Shown here piece by piece: positions 56,386 through 64,000 of a stretch of 64,000 nucleotides of DNA (the stretch's first letter is position 1; each line of letters begins with the position of its first letter). The notes below the pieces were generated by a model. The model did not search any database. It had not been told where the DNA came from and saw only the letters and a program-made list of their open reading frames with translations. This DNA is from Algiphilus sp022763315 (GTDB taxonomy: Bacteria; Pseudomonadota; Gammaproteobacteria; Nevskiales; Nevskiaceae). The translations under genes and the position numbers were made by a program. The stretch is taken from assembly GCF_965249985.1 (NCBI RefSeq), contig NZ_OZ252280.1; one strand, written 5' to 3'.

Positions 56386-56763
56386 TCAGATGGCCTTGAA
56401 GACGTCGGTGACGCCGACGGCTTCCAGGATCAACAGCACGACGAATACAACGCCAACAACCGCCAAGGCATCGCCACCGGCGGCGGCATCCTCAATATTG
56501 GCCGCAAGATGGGCGGCTTCGGCATCCGACAGTCCGGCCACACGCTCTTCCGCTACCGCCGGGTCGATGCCCAACGCCTGCATTTGTGCGCGGACGTTGT
56601 CGCGGGCCAGCATGGCGTCGATGGTCTGCCGGTCATCGGCGTGCGGTGCCGCTTCGGCTTGCAACATGGCTTCCGTCCCCACGACACCAGCCATGGCGGT
56701 GGACTGCCAAGCAAAGGTGGCGACGAGCAAAGGAAGGACAAAGCGTGTCAGCAAGTGTTTCAT
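56386..56763 (-). CDS. PA2779-type small membrane protein
   Basis: A 125-residue protein with a signal or TM segment at the start and a hydrophobic C-terminal helix (VVGVVFVVLLILEAVGV). A helical acidic middle part lies between. Relatives are named for PA2779 and almost always sit beside the PA2778-type peptidase; function unknown, possibly substrate or inhibitor of that peptidase. ATG 56763 has GGAG six bases upstream, preferred over ATG 56775. Confidence 0.82.
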   Translation of the reverse strand: MKHLLTRFVLPLLVATFAWQSTAMAGVVGTEAMLQAEAAPHADDRQTIDAMLARDNVRAQMQALGIDPAVAEERVAGLSDAEAAHLAANIEDAAAGGDALAVVGVVFVVLLILEAVGVTDVFKAI

Positions 56764-56796
56764 GCGGGACTCCATCAGGAATGGCTGATCCCCATC

Positions 56797-58434
56797 TTAT
56801 GCCGCAGAGTTGAGCACGCGCTGAATCAAGAGATCGGTCTCGGCATCAAGGCCCGCAGCCCGCTCGCCACGCAACGCAGCATCGACATCGTCCGCCAGGC
56901 GCTTGCCCAGCTCTACACCCCATTGATCGAAGGCATTGATGCCCCACAGGACGCTCTGCACGAAAGTGCGATGTTCGTAGCAGGCCAACAAGGCGCCCAG
57001 ATGCCAGGCGTCGAGACGCTCCAGAAGGACCGTGGAAGACGGTCGATTCCCCGGCAGATGGCGGTGCACGGCCGCCCGCTCGGCCGCTTGCGGTGTCATG
57101 CCCGATGCCTCAAGCGCACTTTGCACCTGCGCGACCGAACGACCGTGCATCAGCGCGGCAGACTGCGCCAGGCAGTTTGCGATCAGCAGCCGTTGCTGCT
57201 CGTGATCGTCGTGATCGGGCTGAATAGGAAGGATGAAATCCACCGGGTGCGCGTCGGGCCCTTGATGCAGCATCTGGAAGAACGCATGTTGGGCGTTGGT
57301 GCCCACATCGCCCCACAGCGCGGCGGTGGTGGCGTCCGGCACCGGCGTGCCGTCCATGCGAACCCCCTTGCCGTTGGACTCCATTTCCAACTGTTGCAGC
57401 CAGCCGATGAAGCGCTGCAGGCGTTGCGCATAGGGCGCGATGACAAGGCTTTGCGCCCCCAGCAGATTGCGGTTCCATACCGCGAGCAGCCCCATCATCA
57501 CCGGCACATTCTGTGCGGCTGGCGCGCAGCGAAAGTGGTCATCCATGGCGTGCGCACCGGCCAGCAATTGCTCGAAGGCCGCACGTCCCAGTGCGAGGGC
57601 GATCGGCAGGCCGACCGCCGACCACAGCGAATAGCGCCCTCCGACCCAGTCCCAGAAACCGAACACGCGGGACGCCTCGATACCGAAGGCTTCGGCTGCG
57701 TCGATCGCCGTGGAGACCGCCGCAACATGTCGGGCCACAGCGGCTTCGCCCAGGTTCGCCACCAGCCAATGCCGCACCGACTGGGCATTGGCCATGGTCT
57801 CCTGCGTGCGGAAGGTTTTTGAGGTGACGATCACCAGCGTACGTGCGGGATCCAGACCGGACAGCACCTGCTCGCGTTCGGCGGCGTCGACATTGGCGAT
57901 GAAATGCACCCGCGGCCCATGGGCCATCGGCGCCAACGCCGCGCACACCATGCGGGGCCCGAAGTCCGAACCTCCGATGCCGATATTGATCACATCGCTG
58001 AAGGGGCCGCCATCGGTTGCCAGGATGCGGCCTGCCCGCACATCCTCCGCAAACTGCAGAAAGCGCTCACGCGTCGACAACACCGCCTCGTCGACCCGCT
58101 CGCCCTGCGCCATCCAGATCTCGCCTGGCTGGGCACGCAACGCCATATGCTGCGCCGCCCGCTGTTCGGTGCTGTTGACGGTTTCGCCATCACACAGAGC
58201 GCGAATGCGATCGTGCAAGCCACAACGCGTGGCAAAGGCAACCAAGGCCGCGATGGCGTCGTCATCGACGCGCTGCTTGGCGTAGTGAAGATCGATCCCG
58301 GCGCCGGCACATTGCAAGCGCTGCGCACGCTGCGGGTCGGCTTCGAATAGCGCCGATAGCGGTCGTGCTGCGAGTGCATCGCGTGCGGCACGGAGGGCGG
58401 GGTCATCCGAGAGTCGGGGTACGGCGCCGGCCAT
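56797..58434 (-). CDS. pgi: Glucose-6-phosphate isomerase
   Basis: Interconverts glucose 6-phosphate and fructose 6-phosphate. The 545-residue protein has NIGIGGSDFGPRMV, TSKTFRTQETMAN, GGRYSLWSAVGLP, the catalytic Glu in MESNGKG, WGDVGTNAQHAFFQ and the C-terminal NAFDQWGVELGK. In Pseudomonas it also lies downstream of panD. Confidence 0.97.
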   Translation of the reverse strand: MAGAVPRLSDDPALRAARDALAARPLSALFEADPQRAQRLQCAGAGIDLHYAKQRVDDDAIAALVAFATRCGLHDRIRALCDGETVNSTEQRAAQHMALRAQPGEIWMAQGERVDEAVLSTRERFLQFAEDVRAGRILATDGGPFSDVINIGIGGSDFGPRMVCAALAPMAHGPRVHFIANVDAAEREQVLSGLDPARTLVIVTSKTFRTQETMANAQSVRHWLVANLGEAAVARHVAAVSTAIDAAEAFGIEASRVFGFWDWVGGRYSLWSAVGLPIALALGRAAFEQLLAGAHAMDDHFRCAPAAQNVPVMMGLLAVWNRNLLGAQSLVIAPYAQRLQRFIGWLQQLEMESNGKGVRMDGTPVPDATTAALWGDVGTNAQHAFFQMLHQGPDAHPVDFILPIQPDHDDHEQQRLLIANCLAQSAALMHGRSVAQVQSALEASGMTPQAAERAAVHRHLPGNRPSSTVLLERLDAWHLGALLACYEHRTFVQSVLWGINAFDQWGVELGKRLADDVDAALRGERAAGLDAETDLLIQRVLNSAA

Positions 58435-58499
58435 CGCGGCTCCTGGTCAGAAAGTCCCTTGCAGTGTAGCGAGCCCGGTATCCCCCGGTCTGCGCAGCC

Positions 58500-59150
58500 C
58501 TACTCCCAGACGAAATTGAAGCTGAAGCTGATGCGGTCTTCGCTCACCGCGCTGGGCGGCACTTCGTGGCGTAGCCAGCTCTCGAACAAATAGAGACGGC
58601 CACTGCGCGCCGGCAACAAGACATGCGGGCGCAGGTGCTCGGGGGCCTCGGCGGAACGCGGCGGCGCGGCCATGAAGCTGGCGAGGCGCGGGTCTTCGAA
58701 GCGCAATCCGGAAGCGCCCCTGGGCGCTGCGGCGTAATAGGTGCCACTAACCACGGCCAGCGGGTGCAGATGCCCCGGATGGCCGCAGCCTTCGCCCATG
58801 ATGCTGACCCAGCAGTCGCTCATCACCAGCGCGCCTTCGCCCATGTCCCAGTGAAGACGCTGCGCGAAGCGCTGGGCGTGGCGTGTCAGATGGCGCGCCA
58901 GGGTCATTACGGACGGCGACATCCGATGCAGCTGATCGAGCGAGCTGTAGCTGGTGTAGCCGCCGGGGTAGCGTTGCGCGGACCAGTCCTGTCCGGCCGC
59001 GTCCACCTCCGCGATCTGATAGGCCTCGCGGACCAACTCCTCGTTCAGGGCACGCACGCCGCGGGCCCCGAGCGCCGCGTCATAGACGAGCGTTGGGAAC
59101 AGCGCGCGCGTGTCCGCGTCACGCTCCACCGCCGAGCGCCCTGCGCTCAA
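58500..59150 (-). CDS. 2-oxoglutarate/Fe(II) oxygenase-like protein (TIGR02466 type)
   Basis: A 216-residue protein of a putative 2OG-Fe(II) oxygenase family. The iron ligands are in HPGHLHPLAVVSGTYY and in LFESWLRHEVPPS, with Arg in the following DRISFSFNF. Substrate unknown. The start is uncertain: a TTG at 59150 overlaps the panD stop (TTGA), while a GTG at 59129 is the next choice. It sits between panD and pgi, where Pseudomonas has no gene. Confidence 0.8.
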   Translation of the reverse strand: MSAGRSAVERDADTRALFPTLVYDAALGARGVRALNEELVREAYQIAEVDAAGQDWSAQRYPGGYTSYSSLDQLHRMSPSVMTLARHLTRHAQRFAQRLHWDMGEGALVMSDCWVSIMGEGCGHPGHLHPLAVVSGTYYAAAPRGASGLRFEDPRLASFMAAPPRSAEAPEHLRPHVLLPARSGRLYLFESWLRHEVPPSAVSEDRISFSFNFVWE

Positions 59151-59527
59151 GCGGCCTGAACGGGGATCGTGTTGGCGGTACGAACGACGCGATTGGCTTC
59201 GTCGAGGTAGATCAGGCGCGGCTTGAAATTGCGCGCGCTGCCGGCCTCGAGCTGCCCGTAGGCGCAGATGATGACGCGATCACCGACGCGCGCTTTGTGC
59301 GCAGCGGCACCGTTGATCGAGATCACACGCGAGCCTTCTTCGGCGCGGATGGCGTAGGTGGTAAAGCGCTCGCCGTTGGTGATGTCGTAGATATCGATCT
59401 GTTCGAACTCGAGAATGCCGGCCGCATCCAGCAGTTCACCATCGATAGCACAGGAACCGTCGTAATCCAATTCGGCGTGCGTGACGCAGGCTTTGTGCAG
59501 CTTGGCCTTGAGAAGGGTCAATTGCAT
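59147..59527 (-). CDS. panD: Aspartate 1-decarboxylase
   Basis: Makes beta-alanine for pantothenate. The 126-residue pro-enzyme has the self-cleavage site Gly24-Ser25 in LDYDGSCAIDG, which forms the pyruvoyl group. Other marks are KLHKACVTHAELDYDG at the start (Lys9-Tyr22 region) and NGAAAHKARVGDRVII. A 30-base repeat pair lies just upstream. Confidence 0.96.
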   Translation of the reverse strand: MQLTLLKAKLHKACVTHAELDYDGSCAIDGELLDAAGILEFEQIDIYDITNGERFTTYAIRAEEGSRVISINGAAAHKARVGDRVIICAYGQLEAGSARNFKPRLIYLDEANRVVRTANTIPVQAA

Positions 59528-59557
59528 GGCGTCGATTTTTCGGGGGATCGCGGAATG

Positions 59558-59587
59558 GGGTGGCCCACTAAGACATGCACCCATGCA
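59558..59587. repeat. Direct repeat copy 1 upstream of panD
   Basis: A 30-base unit ending in ATGCACCCATGCA; 29 of 30 positions match the copy at 59611-59640. It ends about 31 bases upstream of the panD start. Confidence 0.85.
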
Positions 59588-59610
59588 CTCCGCCAGCGAT
59601 TTCTTGGTCA

Positions 59611-59640
59611 GGGTGGCCCACTAAGACATGCACCCACGCA
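59611..59640. repeat. Direct repeat copy 2 upstream of panD
   Basis: Second copy of the 30-base unit, in the same orientation, 53 bases from the first (start to start). The intervening 23 bases do not match. A 6-base-pair GC hairpin (59645-59659) follows. Confidence 0.85.
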
Positions 59641-59709
59641 GTCTGGCTCCGCTGGAGCCCTAAGCGGGGGGGAGTGTAGCGGCCATTACGCCGGGCAGCA
59701 ACCTTGTTG

Positions 59710-60555
59710 TCACACATGCACCATCAGGTTATCGATCAAGCGCGTGTCGCCCAGGCGCGCCGCTGCGGCAATCACAACTTCTCCTGGAATTTCAGGATCT
59801 TGCAAATCAGGAGAAAGAATCCGCAAATAGCTGGGCGCCAGGCCCGCCTGTTCAAGCAGCGCCCGCCCGCGGGCCTCCATCGCATCGATGTCGCGCTCCC
59901 CGGCCGCTAATGCCTCGGCAAGCGTGCGCAGGGTGGCGTGCAAGGCAGGCGCACGCACACGTTCCTCCGCACTCAGATACTGGTTGCGCGAGGACAAGGC
60001 CAAGCCATCGGCTTCGCGTTCAATGGGGTGGCCAATAACCCGAATCGGGAAATGGAGATCGCGCACCATGCGCTGGATGAGCTGCAACTGCTGATAATCC
60101 TTGCGCCCGAATACCGCGGCATCCGGCTGCACGAGATGAAACAACAGCGCAACGACGGTGGTGACACCATCAAAATGGCCAGGACGGTCGGCACCGCACA
60201 GGTGGTCGCCCAAATGCGGCACGTGAATGTGGGCGATGTCGCGCCCATGCGGATACAAGGTGCGCTCGGAGGGTGCGAAGACGGCATCGCAGCCCGCGTC
60301 TTCCAACGCCGCCACATCCGCTTCCAGCGTGCGCGGATAGCGGTCGAAATCCTCGTTCGGCCCGAACTGCAGCGGGTTTACGAAGATCGACGCAATCACC
60401 ACGTCGGCGTGGGCGCGCGCACTGTCCAGCAGCGCCAGGTGGCCGCGATGGAGGTTGCCCATGGTCGGTACCAGAGCCACGCGGCGGTTGTCCTGCCCCT
60501 GCGTGTGGCGCCAGGCGCGCAGGGCCGCCACATCGTGTAGCCGGGTGATCGCCAC
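59710..60555 (-). CDS. panC: Pantoate-beta-alanine ligase
   Basis: Joins pantoate and beta-alanine with ATP. The 281-residue protein has PTMGNLHRGHLALL, FVNPLQFGPNEDFDRYPR, GHFDGVTTVV, FGRKDYQQLQLI and SSRNQYLS. The start is a GTG at 60555. It follows panB closely and is separated from panD by the repeat-bearing gap. Confidence 0.96.
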   Translation of the reverse strand: MAITRLHDVAALRAWRHTQGQDNRRVALVPTMGNLHRGHLALLDSARAHADVVIASIFVNPLQFGPNEDFDRYPRTLEADVAALEDAGCDAVFAPSERTLYPHGRDIAHIHVPHLGDHLCGADRPGHFDGVTTVVALLFHLVQPDAAVFGRKDYQQLQLIQRMVRDLHFPIRVIGHPIEREADGLALSSRNQYLSAEERVRAPALHATLRTLAEALAAGERDIDAMEARGRALLEQAGLAPSYLRILSPDLQDPEIPGEVVIAAAARLGDTRLIDNLMVHV

Positions 60556-60558
60556 CGC

Positions 60559-61377
60559 CTAGAAGCAGTGCTCGGGGGCCGGGTAGCTGCCGTCCCGCAC
60601 CGCCGCCACATACTGCTCAATGGCCTGCGCAATGCCCGGCTGCCCCTGCATGAAGTTGCGTACGAAACGCGGCGGACGTCCACTGCGCGCCTGCGCGGAA
60701 ATACCCAGAATGTCGTGCAGCACCAGAATCTGCCCGTCGACCTCGCCGCCAGCGCCAATGCCGATGACCGGCACCCCCGCTGCCTGCGTGATGCTCGCCG
60801 CCAATGCGGCCGGCACGCACTCCAGCAGCAGCATGTCGGCCCCGGCATCCTCCAGCAGGCGTGCGTCGCGCCGCATGGCTTCGGCGGCGGCGGCCTCCCG
60901 TCCCTGCACCCGGAAGCGGCCCATCTTGTGAATCAGCTGCGGCTGCAGACCGAGGTGCGCGCATACCGGCACCCCGCGCGTGCTGAGGAATTCCACGATC
61001 CGCGCCTGTTCACGCCCGCCTTCGAGCTTGACCATGGCGGCGCCGCCTTCCTGCATGAGACGCTGCGCCGCATCCAGTGCCCGGCTGCGCGTGGCATAGG
61101 ACAGGAAGGGCATGTCGGCCACTGCAAAGGCGCGCTGCAGCGACGGCACCACGCACCGGCTGTGATAGACGATATCGTCGAGTGTGACCGGCGTGGTTGT
61201 ATTACCGCCCTGGATCACCATGCCCAGCGAATCGCCAATCAGCACCACATCGACGCCCGCAGCGTCGAGCACCTGCGCAAAGCTGGCGTCGTAAGCGGTC
61301 AGGCAGGCGATGCGCTGACCCTCGGCGCGCATGGCGCGCAATACGGCAAGGTTGACGGGGGGCTGCTGGGCGCTCAA
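60559..61377 (-). CDS. panB: 3-methyl-2-oxobutanoate hydroxymethyltransferase
   Basis: First committed step of pantoate synthesis. The 272-residue protein has TAYDASFAQVLD, IGDSLGMVIQG, AHLGLQPQLIHKMG, LECVPAALAASIT and GIGAGGEVDGQILVLHD. The TTG at 61377 is chosen because it gives the family length and has a GAGAGA site upstream; no ATG fits. panC starts three bases after its stop. Confidence 0.93.
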   Translation of the reverse strand: MSAQQPPVNLAVLRAMRAEGQRIACLTAYDASFAQVLDAAGVDVVLIGDSLGMVIQGGNTTTPVTLDDIVYHSRCVVPSLQRAFAVADMPFLSYATRSRALDAAQRLMQEGGAAMVKLEGGREQARIVEFLSTRGVPVCAHLGLQPQLIHKMGRFRVQGREAAAAEAMRRDARLLEDAGADMLLLECVPAALAASITQAAGVPVIGIGAGGEVDGQILVLHDILGISAQARSGRPPRFVRNFMQGQPGIAQAIEQYVAAVRDGSYPAPEHCF

Positions 61378-61405
61378 GGCGGGGTCTCTCTGCGGGCATG
61401 AGCGC

Positions 61406-61903
61406 TCATGGTAAATCAGGCCACAGCGCCAAGCCCTCGCGACTGCATGCCTCCGCCAGCGTCGCCACCACGCCGAGTCCGGGGATTTCCAGCCGCGGGG
61501 CGATCTCTGCAAGCGGCAGCAGCACGAAGTTGCGCGCCGCAATGCCCGGATGCGGCAAGGTCAGCCCAGGAAGCGCCTCGACCCGGTCGCCGTAGAACAG
61601 CAGATCGCAGTCCAGTTCGCGCGCGCACCATCGTTCGCCATCGCGGTTGCGCCCTGCCTGCACTTCCAGCGCCTGTAAGGCACGCAGCAGCGACAGCGGT
61701 GCAAGACGCGTTTCGATCACAGCCACGGCGTTGCAGTAGTCCGGTTGAGGCGGTCCCATGGGCGCACTGCGATACAGCGCCGACGCTGCCATCAGGCGCG
61801 TATCCGGCAGCGCCCCAACCGCGGCAATGGCGTGGCGAATCTGCTTGTCCGGCTGCCCCAGATTGGCACCGAAGCCGACCGCCGCGGTGACCGCCGCGGT
61901 CAC
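61406..61903 (-). CDS. folK: 2-amino-4-hydroxy-6-hydroxymethyldihydropteridine pyrophosphokinase
   Basis: Transfers pyrophosphate in folate synthesis. The 165-residue protein has GFGANLGQP near the start, LYRSAPMGPPQPDYCNAV, and RDGERWCARELDCDLLFYGD with the metal-binding Asp pair. The GTG at 61903 overlaps the pcnB stop (GTGA). Confidence 0.94.
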   Translation of the reverse strand: MTAAVTAAVGFGANLGQPDKQIRHAIAAVGALPDTRLMAASALYRSAPMGPPQPDYCNAVAVIETRLAPLSLLRALQALEVQAGRNRDGERWCARELDCDLLFYGDRVEALPGLTLPHPGIAARNFVLLPLAEIAPRLEIPGLGVVATLAEACSREGLALWPDLP

Positions 61904-63180
61904 TGGCCGGCGCTGGAGCCGCGTGCGCCGCGCGACCGACGGCGACGTCGACGCTTGGGCGCTCCCTCCGAGGGACTCTCTGGAGCCGGAGGCAGCGCGT
62001 CGGGCGCCTCCTGCGCTTCGGTCCACCACTGCGCAACTTCCGGGTCTTCTTCCCCGGTATCGGCGCGCAGACAGAAAAAATCGTAGGCGGCGCGAAAGCG
62101 GGGGTGCGCCAGCAGTCTCTCCGCCTTCTTTCCCCGCCGGAAAGCGAAGCGCGACTGCAGCATCCAGATCTCCCGCGCTGGCGCCGAAAATCGCTTGGGG
62201 ATGGCCACCCGCTGAACCTGATCCGACAGTACGCTGTCCGCCGCCTGCGCCATCGCCACGGCCGGTGGCAGCCCCTGCTGATCTCGCAGTTCGGCGGCGT
62301 AACGCACCACCCCCGGCCAGAGCAGCGTGGCGTAGAGGAAAGCGGGCGTCACGGATTGCTCGTTGCACAGGCGACGCGCGGTATTGGCCAGAGCGGCGTC
62401 TATCAATGCGCGTACACCCGGCTCGTGCAATACCGCATGCAGACTGGGGATGAGCTCGGCAAGCAGTCCGGTATCGACCAGTCCCTTGAAATTCTCCACC
62501 GCCTGCTGCGACTGCAGCAGCTTGAGCACCTCGTCGAACAGTCGCGCTGGCGGGACCTCATTGAGCAGCGCGGCCAGTCGTGCGATGGGCTCGCGCGTCT
62601 TGGGCGCAATCTCGAAGCCGAGCTTGTTGGCAATGCGCACCGCGCGCAGCATGCGTACCGGGTCTTCGCGGTAGCGAAGTTCGGCGTCGCCGATCAGGCG
62701 GATGGTGCGCTGCTGCAGGTCCGCCACGCCGCCGACATAGTCGAGGATGCTGAAGTCCGAAATATCGTAATAGAGGCCATTGACCGTGAAATCGCGGCGC
62801 AGGGCATCGGCCTCGATGTCGTCACCATAGACGTTATCGGACAAAATCCGGCCGGTTTCATCCCGCTCGTGCGAATCCGTCAGCGCGCCGCGGAATGTGG
62901 TGACTTCGATCACCTCCCGCCCGAAGCGCACATGGGCGATGACAAAACGCCGCCCCACCAGGCGACAACTCCGGAACAGCGCCTTGACCTGTTCCGGATG
63001 CGCGTTGGTCGCGATGTCGAAATCCTTCGGCTGCAGCCCGGCGAGAATGTCGCGCACGCCGCCACCGACGAGATAGGCCTGATATCCGGCTTCATTCAGG
63101 GTGTAGAGCACCTTGAGAGCGGCGGATGAGATGAGCTTGCGCGAAACCGGGTGGTTCTCGCGAGGAATCCGTGGAGACAC
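61900..63180 (-). CDS. pcnB: Poly(A) polymerase I
   Basis: Adds poly(A) tails that speed RNA decay. The 426-residue protein has YLVGGGVRDILAGLQPKDFD with the catalytic Asp pair, RRDFTVNGLYYD, RYREDPVRMLRAVR and a basic, Arg-rich C-terminal tail (KRRRRRRSRG). The start is a GTG at 63180; the CCA-adding enzyme is a paralogue, but the length, tail and folK linkage favour PcnB. Confidence 0.93.
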   Translation of the reverse strand: MSPRIPRENHPVSRKLISSAALKVLYTLNEAGYQAYLVGGGVRDILAGLQPKDFDIATNAHPEQVKALFRSCRLVGRRFVIAHVRFGREVIEVTTFRGALTDSHERDETGRILSDNVYGDDIEADALRRDFTVNGLYYDISDFSILDYVGGVADLQQRTIRLIGDAELRYREDPVRMLRAVRIANKLGFEIAPKTREPIARLAALLNEVPPARLFDEVLKLLQSQQAVENFKGLVDTGLLAELIPSLHAVLHEPGVRALIDAALANTARRLCNEQSVTPAFLYATLLWPGVVRYAAELRDQQGLPPAVAMAQAADSVLSDQVQRVAIPKRFSAPAREIWMLQSRFAFRRGKKAERLLAHPRFRAAYDFFCLRADTGEEDPEVAQWWTEAQEAPDALPPAPESPSEGAPKRRRRRRSRGARGSSAGQ

Positions 63181-63241
63181 GCTGATAGTGATGTTTCCTC
63201 AACTGACACAGGTCGAAGGGGCATTGGGCAGTGCGAACTGC

Positions 63242-63271
63242 TTGGCGCACAGCTACCGAATGCCGCATAAT
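63242..63271 (+). promoter_or_regulatory. Probable promoter of tRNA-Glu
   Basis: TTGGCG (63242-63247) and CATAAT (63266-63271) with an 18-base spacer, 23 bases before the tRNA. Confidence 0.6.
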
Positions 63272-63294
63272 TCATCTATTGTAGGTGAAGCAAG

Positions 63295-63370
63295 GCTCCC
63301 ATCGTCTAGCGGTCCAGGACGTCGCCCTCTCACGGCGAAAACCGGGGTTCGAGTCCCCGTGGGAGCGCCA
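63295..63370 (+). tRNA. tRNA-Glu (anticodon CTC)
   Basis: A 76-base cloverleaf including encoded CCA. Acceptor stem GCTCCCA pairs with TGGGAGC, the anticodon loop reads CTCTCAC with anticodon CTC at 63329-63331, and the T loop is GGTTCGAGTCC. The D-loop and identity bases match bacterial tRNA-Glu. It stands alone, divergent from pcnB. Confidence 0.97.
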
Positions 63371-63376
63371 CATGAC

Positions 63377-63404
63377 AAGGCGAGGCGAAGGCCTCGCCTT
63401 TTTT
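63377..63404 (+). terminator. Rho-independent terminator of tRNA-Glu
   Basis: A perfect 10-base-pair stem (63377-63386 with 63391-63400), loop GAAG and a run of six T. Confidence 0.95.
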
Positions 63405-63506
63405 ATGCCCGTCGTGCCGCGCCGCCTATGCGCAGCGACCGCACTGAAGCGCCTCCCGCAGCGGCGGCCCTCTGGCATCGGTGCCAGACAGCCACCAGCA
63501 GTGTGT

Positions 63507-64000
63507 TCAGCCGCGCAGCTGGGGCGCGAAGGCGTACTTCAGCTTGTCGAGCTTGGGCAGCGCCACGACGCGAATGTAGCCGGCATCGGGGTGCCGCTGC
63601 GCAAAGTTCTGGTGCTCATCCTCGGCCGGGTAGAAGCCGCTGTGGGCTTCCAGGGTGGTCGCAATGGGCGCACTGAAGACGCCACTGTCGTTGAGTTGCT
63701 GGATATAGGCTTCGGCCACGGCGCGCTGCGCCTCGTCGAGGTAAAAAATCGCCGAACGGTACTGCGGCCCGACATCGTTGCCCTGCCGATTGCGCTGCGT
63801 GGGATCGTGGGCGACACCAAAAAACACCTTGAGCAGCGCGCCGAAGGAGATCATTGCCGGATCAAAGCGCACGCGAACCGCCTCGGCATGCCCGGTCGTA
63901 CCGGAACAGACCTGGCGATAACTGGCCGTCGCCCGGTCGCCGCCGGCGTAGCCGGACGTAACCTCGTGCACGCCCTGCAGCGCCAGGAACACCGCCTCGA
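63507..64000 (-). CDS. msrA: Peptide-methionine (S)-S-oxide reductase MsrA, 5' end outside window
   Basis: Reduces methionine S-sulfoxide in proteins. Visible segments are EAVFLALQGVHEVTSGYAGG, split at the edge, CSGTTGHAEAVRV, HDPTQRNRQGNDVGPQYRSAIF and the C-terminal region with FYPAEDEHQNF. The catalytic GCFWC motif lies just beyond the right edge. About 164 codons are present of roughly 180-210. Confidence 0.93.
   Translation of the reverse strand, partial: EAVFLALQGVHEVTSGYAGGDRATASYRQVCSGTTGHAEAVRVRFDPAMISFGALLKVFFGVAHDPTQRNRQGNDVGPQYRSAIFYLDEAQRAVAEAYIQQLNDSGVFSAPIATTLEAHSGFYPAEDEHQNFAQRHPDAGYIRVVALPKLDKLKYAFAPQLRG

Noticed and set aside
59558..59640. CRISPR-like reading of the two 30-base repeats
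   Set aside because: Only two copies, a 23-base gap, no cas genes and no further spacers; a repeat pair is the safer description.
63405..63506. Possible small RNA or gene between the tRNA terminator and msrA
   Set aside because: No promoter, hairpin with T-tract or open frame with a ribosome binding site is visible.

Overview
The window is GC-rich chromosomal DNA from a gammaproteobacterium. Several gene blocks keep an order known from Pseudomonas and Escherichia: queG / nnr-tsaE-amiC ... mutL-miaA-hfq-hflX-hflK-hflC-yjeT-hisZ-purA, pcnB-folK-panB-panC-panD-pgi, dcd / metG, and rsxABCDGE-nth. The structured intergenic DNA, paired TonB-dependent receptors and HpnN-like exporter suggest the Xanthomonadales/Nevskiales side of the class. 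The genus cannot be fixed from sequence alone. It is mostly a housekeeping region with a few accessory insertions, and I saw no prophage, CRISPR array or complete insertion sequence.

Layout. 1-1123: a truncated umuD-type SOS mutagenesis gene and a divergent SprT-family metalloprotease gene share an upstream region with a very good LexA box. 1181-12391, all on the minus strand: beta-propeller phytase lipoprotein with its TonB-dependent receptor, a YcgR-like PilZ protein, a second TonB-dependent receptor, an MlaC/HpnM-like plus HpnN-like lipid-transport pair, and dcd. 12545-21990, plus strand: metG, then rsxA, an 843-base non-coding stretch full of palindromes, then rsxB-C-D-G-E-nth as a chain of 4-base overlaps. 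21987-24534, minus: a membrane histidine kinase and a NarL-type regulator. 24695-26167: an unrecognised Gly/Asn-rich lipoprotein and a lone prepilin-peptidase N-domain protein. 26187-32676, minus: purL, a WalJ-like metallo-beta-lactamase-fold protein, a DUF1820 protein and an RhlE-type helicase. 32954-34573: a BCCT osmolyte transporter.

34690-53194 is the hfq/mutL superoperon on the minus strand, interrupted between amiC and mutL by a five-gene oligopeptide ABC transporter. queG is divergent from nnr. 54327-58434, minus: an aminotransferase, the PA2778/PA2779-type pair and pgi. 58500-63180, minus: a 2-oxoglutarate oxygenase-like gene and panD, panC, panB, folK, pcnB, with a duplicated 30-base repeat just upstream of panD. 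63295-63370 is tRNA-Glu(CTC) with promoter and terminator, and msrA runs off the right edge.

Functional themes: envelope and nutrient uptake (phytate/TonB, oligopeptides, osmolytes), electron transfer to the SoxR system (Rsx), DNA repair (UmuD, Nth, MutL), RNA biology (Hfq, MiaA, TsaE, QueG, PcnB, RhlE), and purine and pantothenate synthesis. I found nothing I can call a wholly new system. The items most worth following up are the LexA box shared with sprT, the palindromic element splitting rsxA from rsxB, the transporter inserted next to mutL, the lone prepilin-peptidase zinc-binding-type domain, and the repeat pair upstream of panD.
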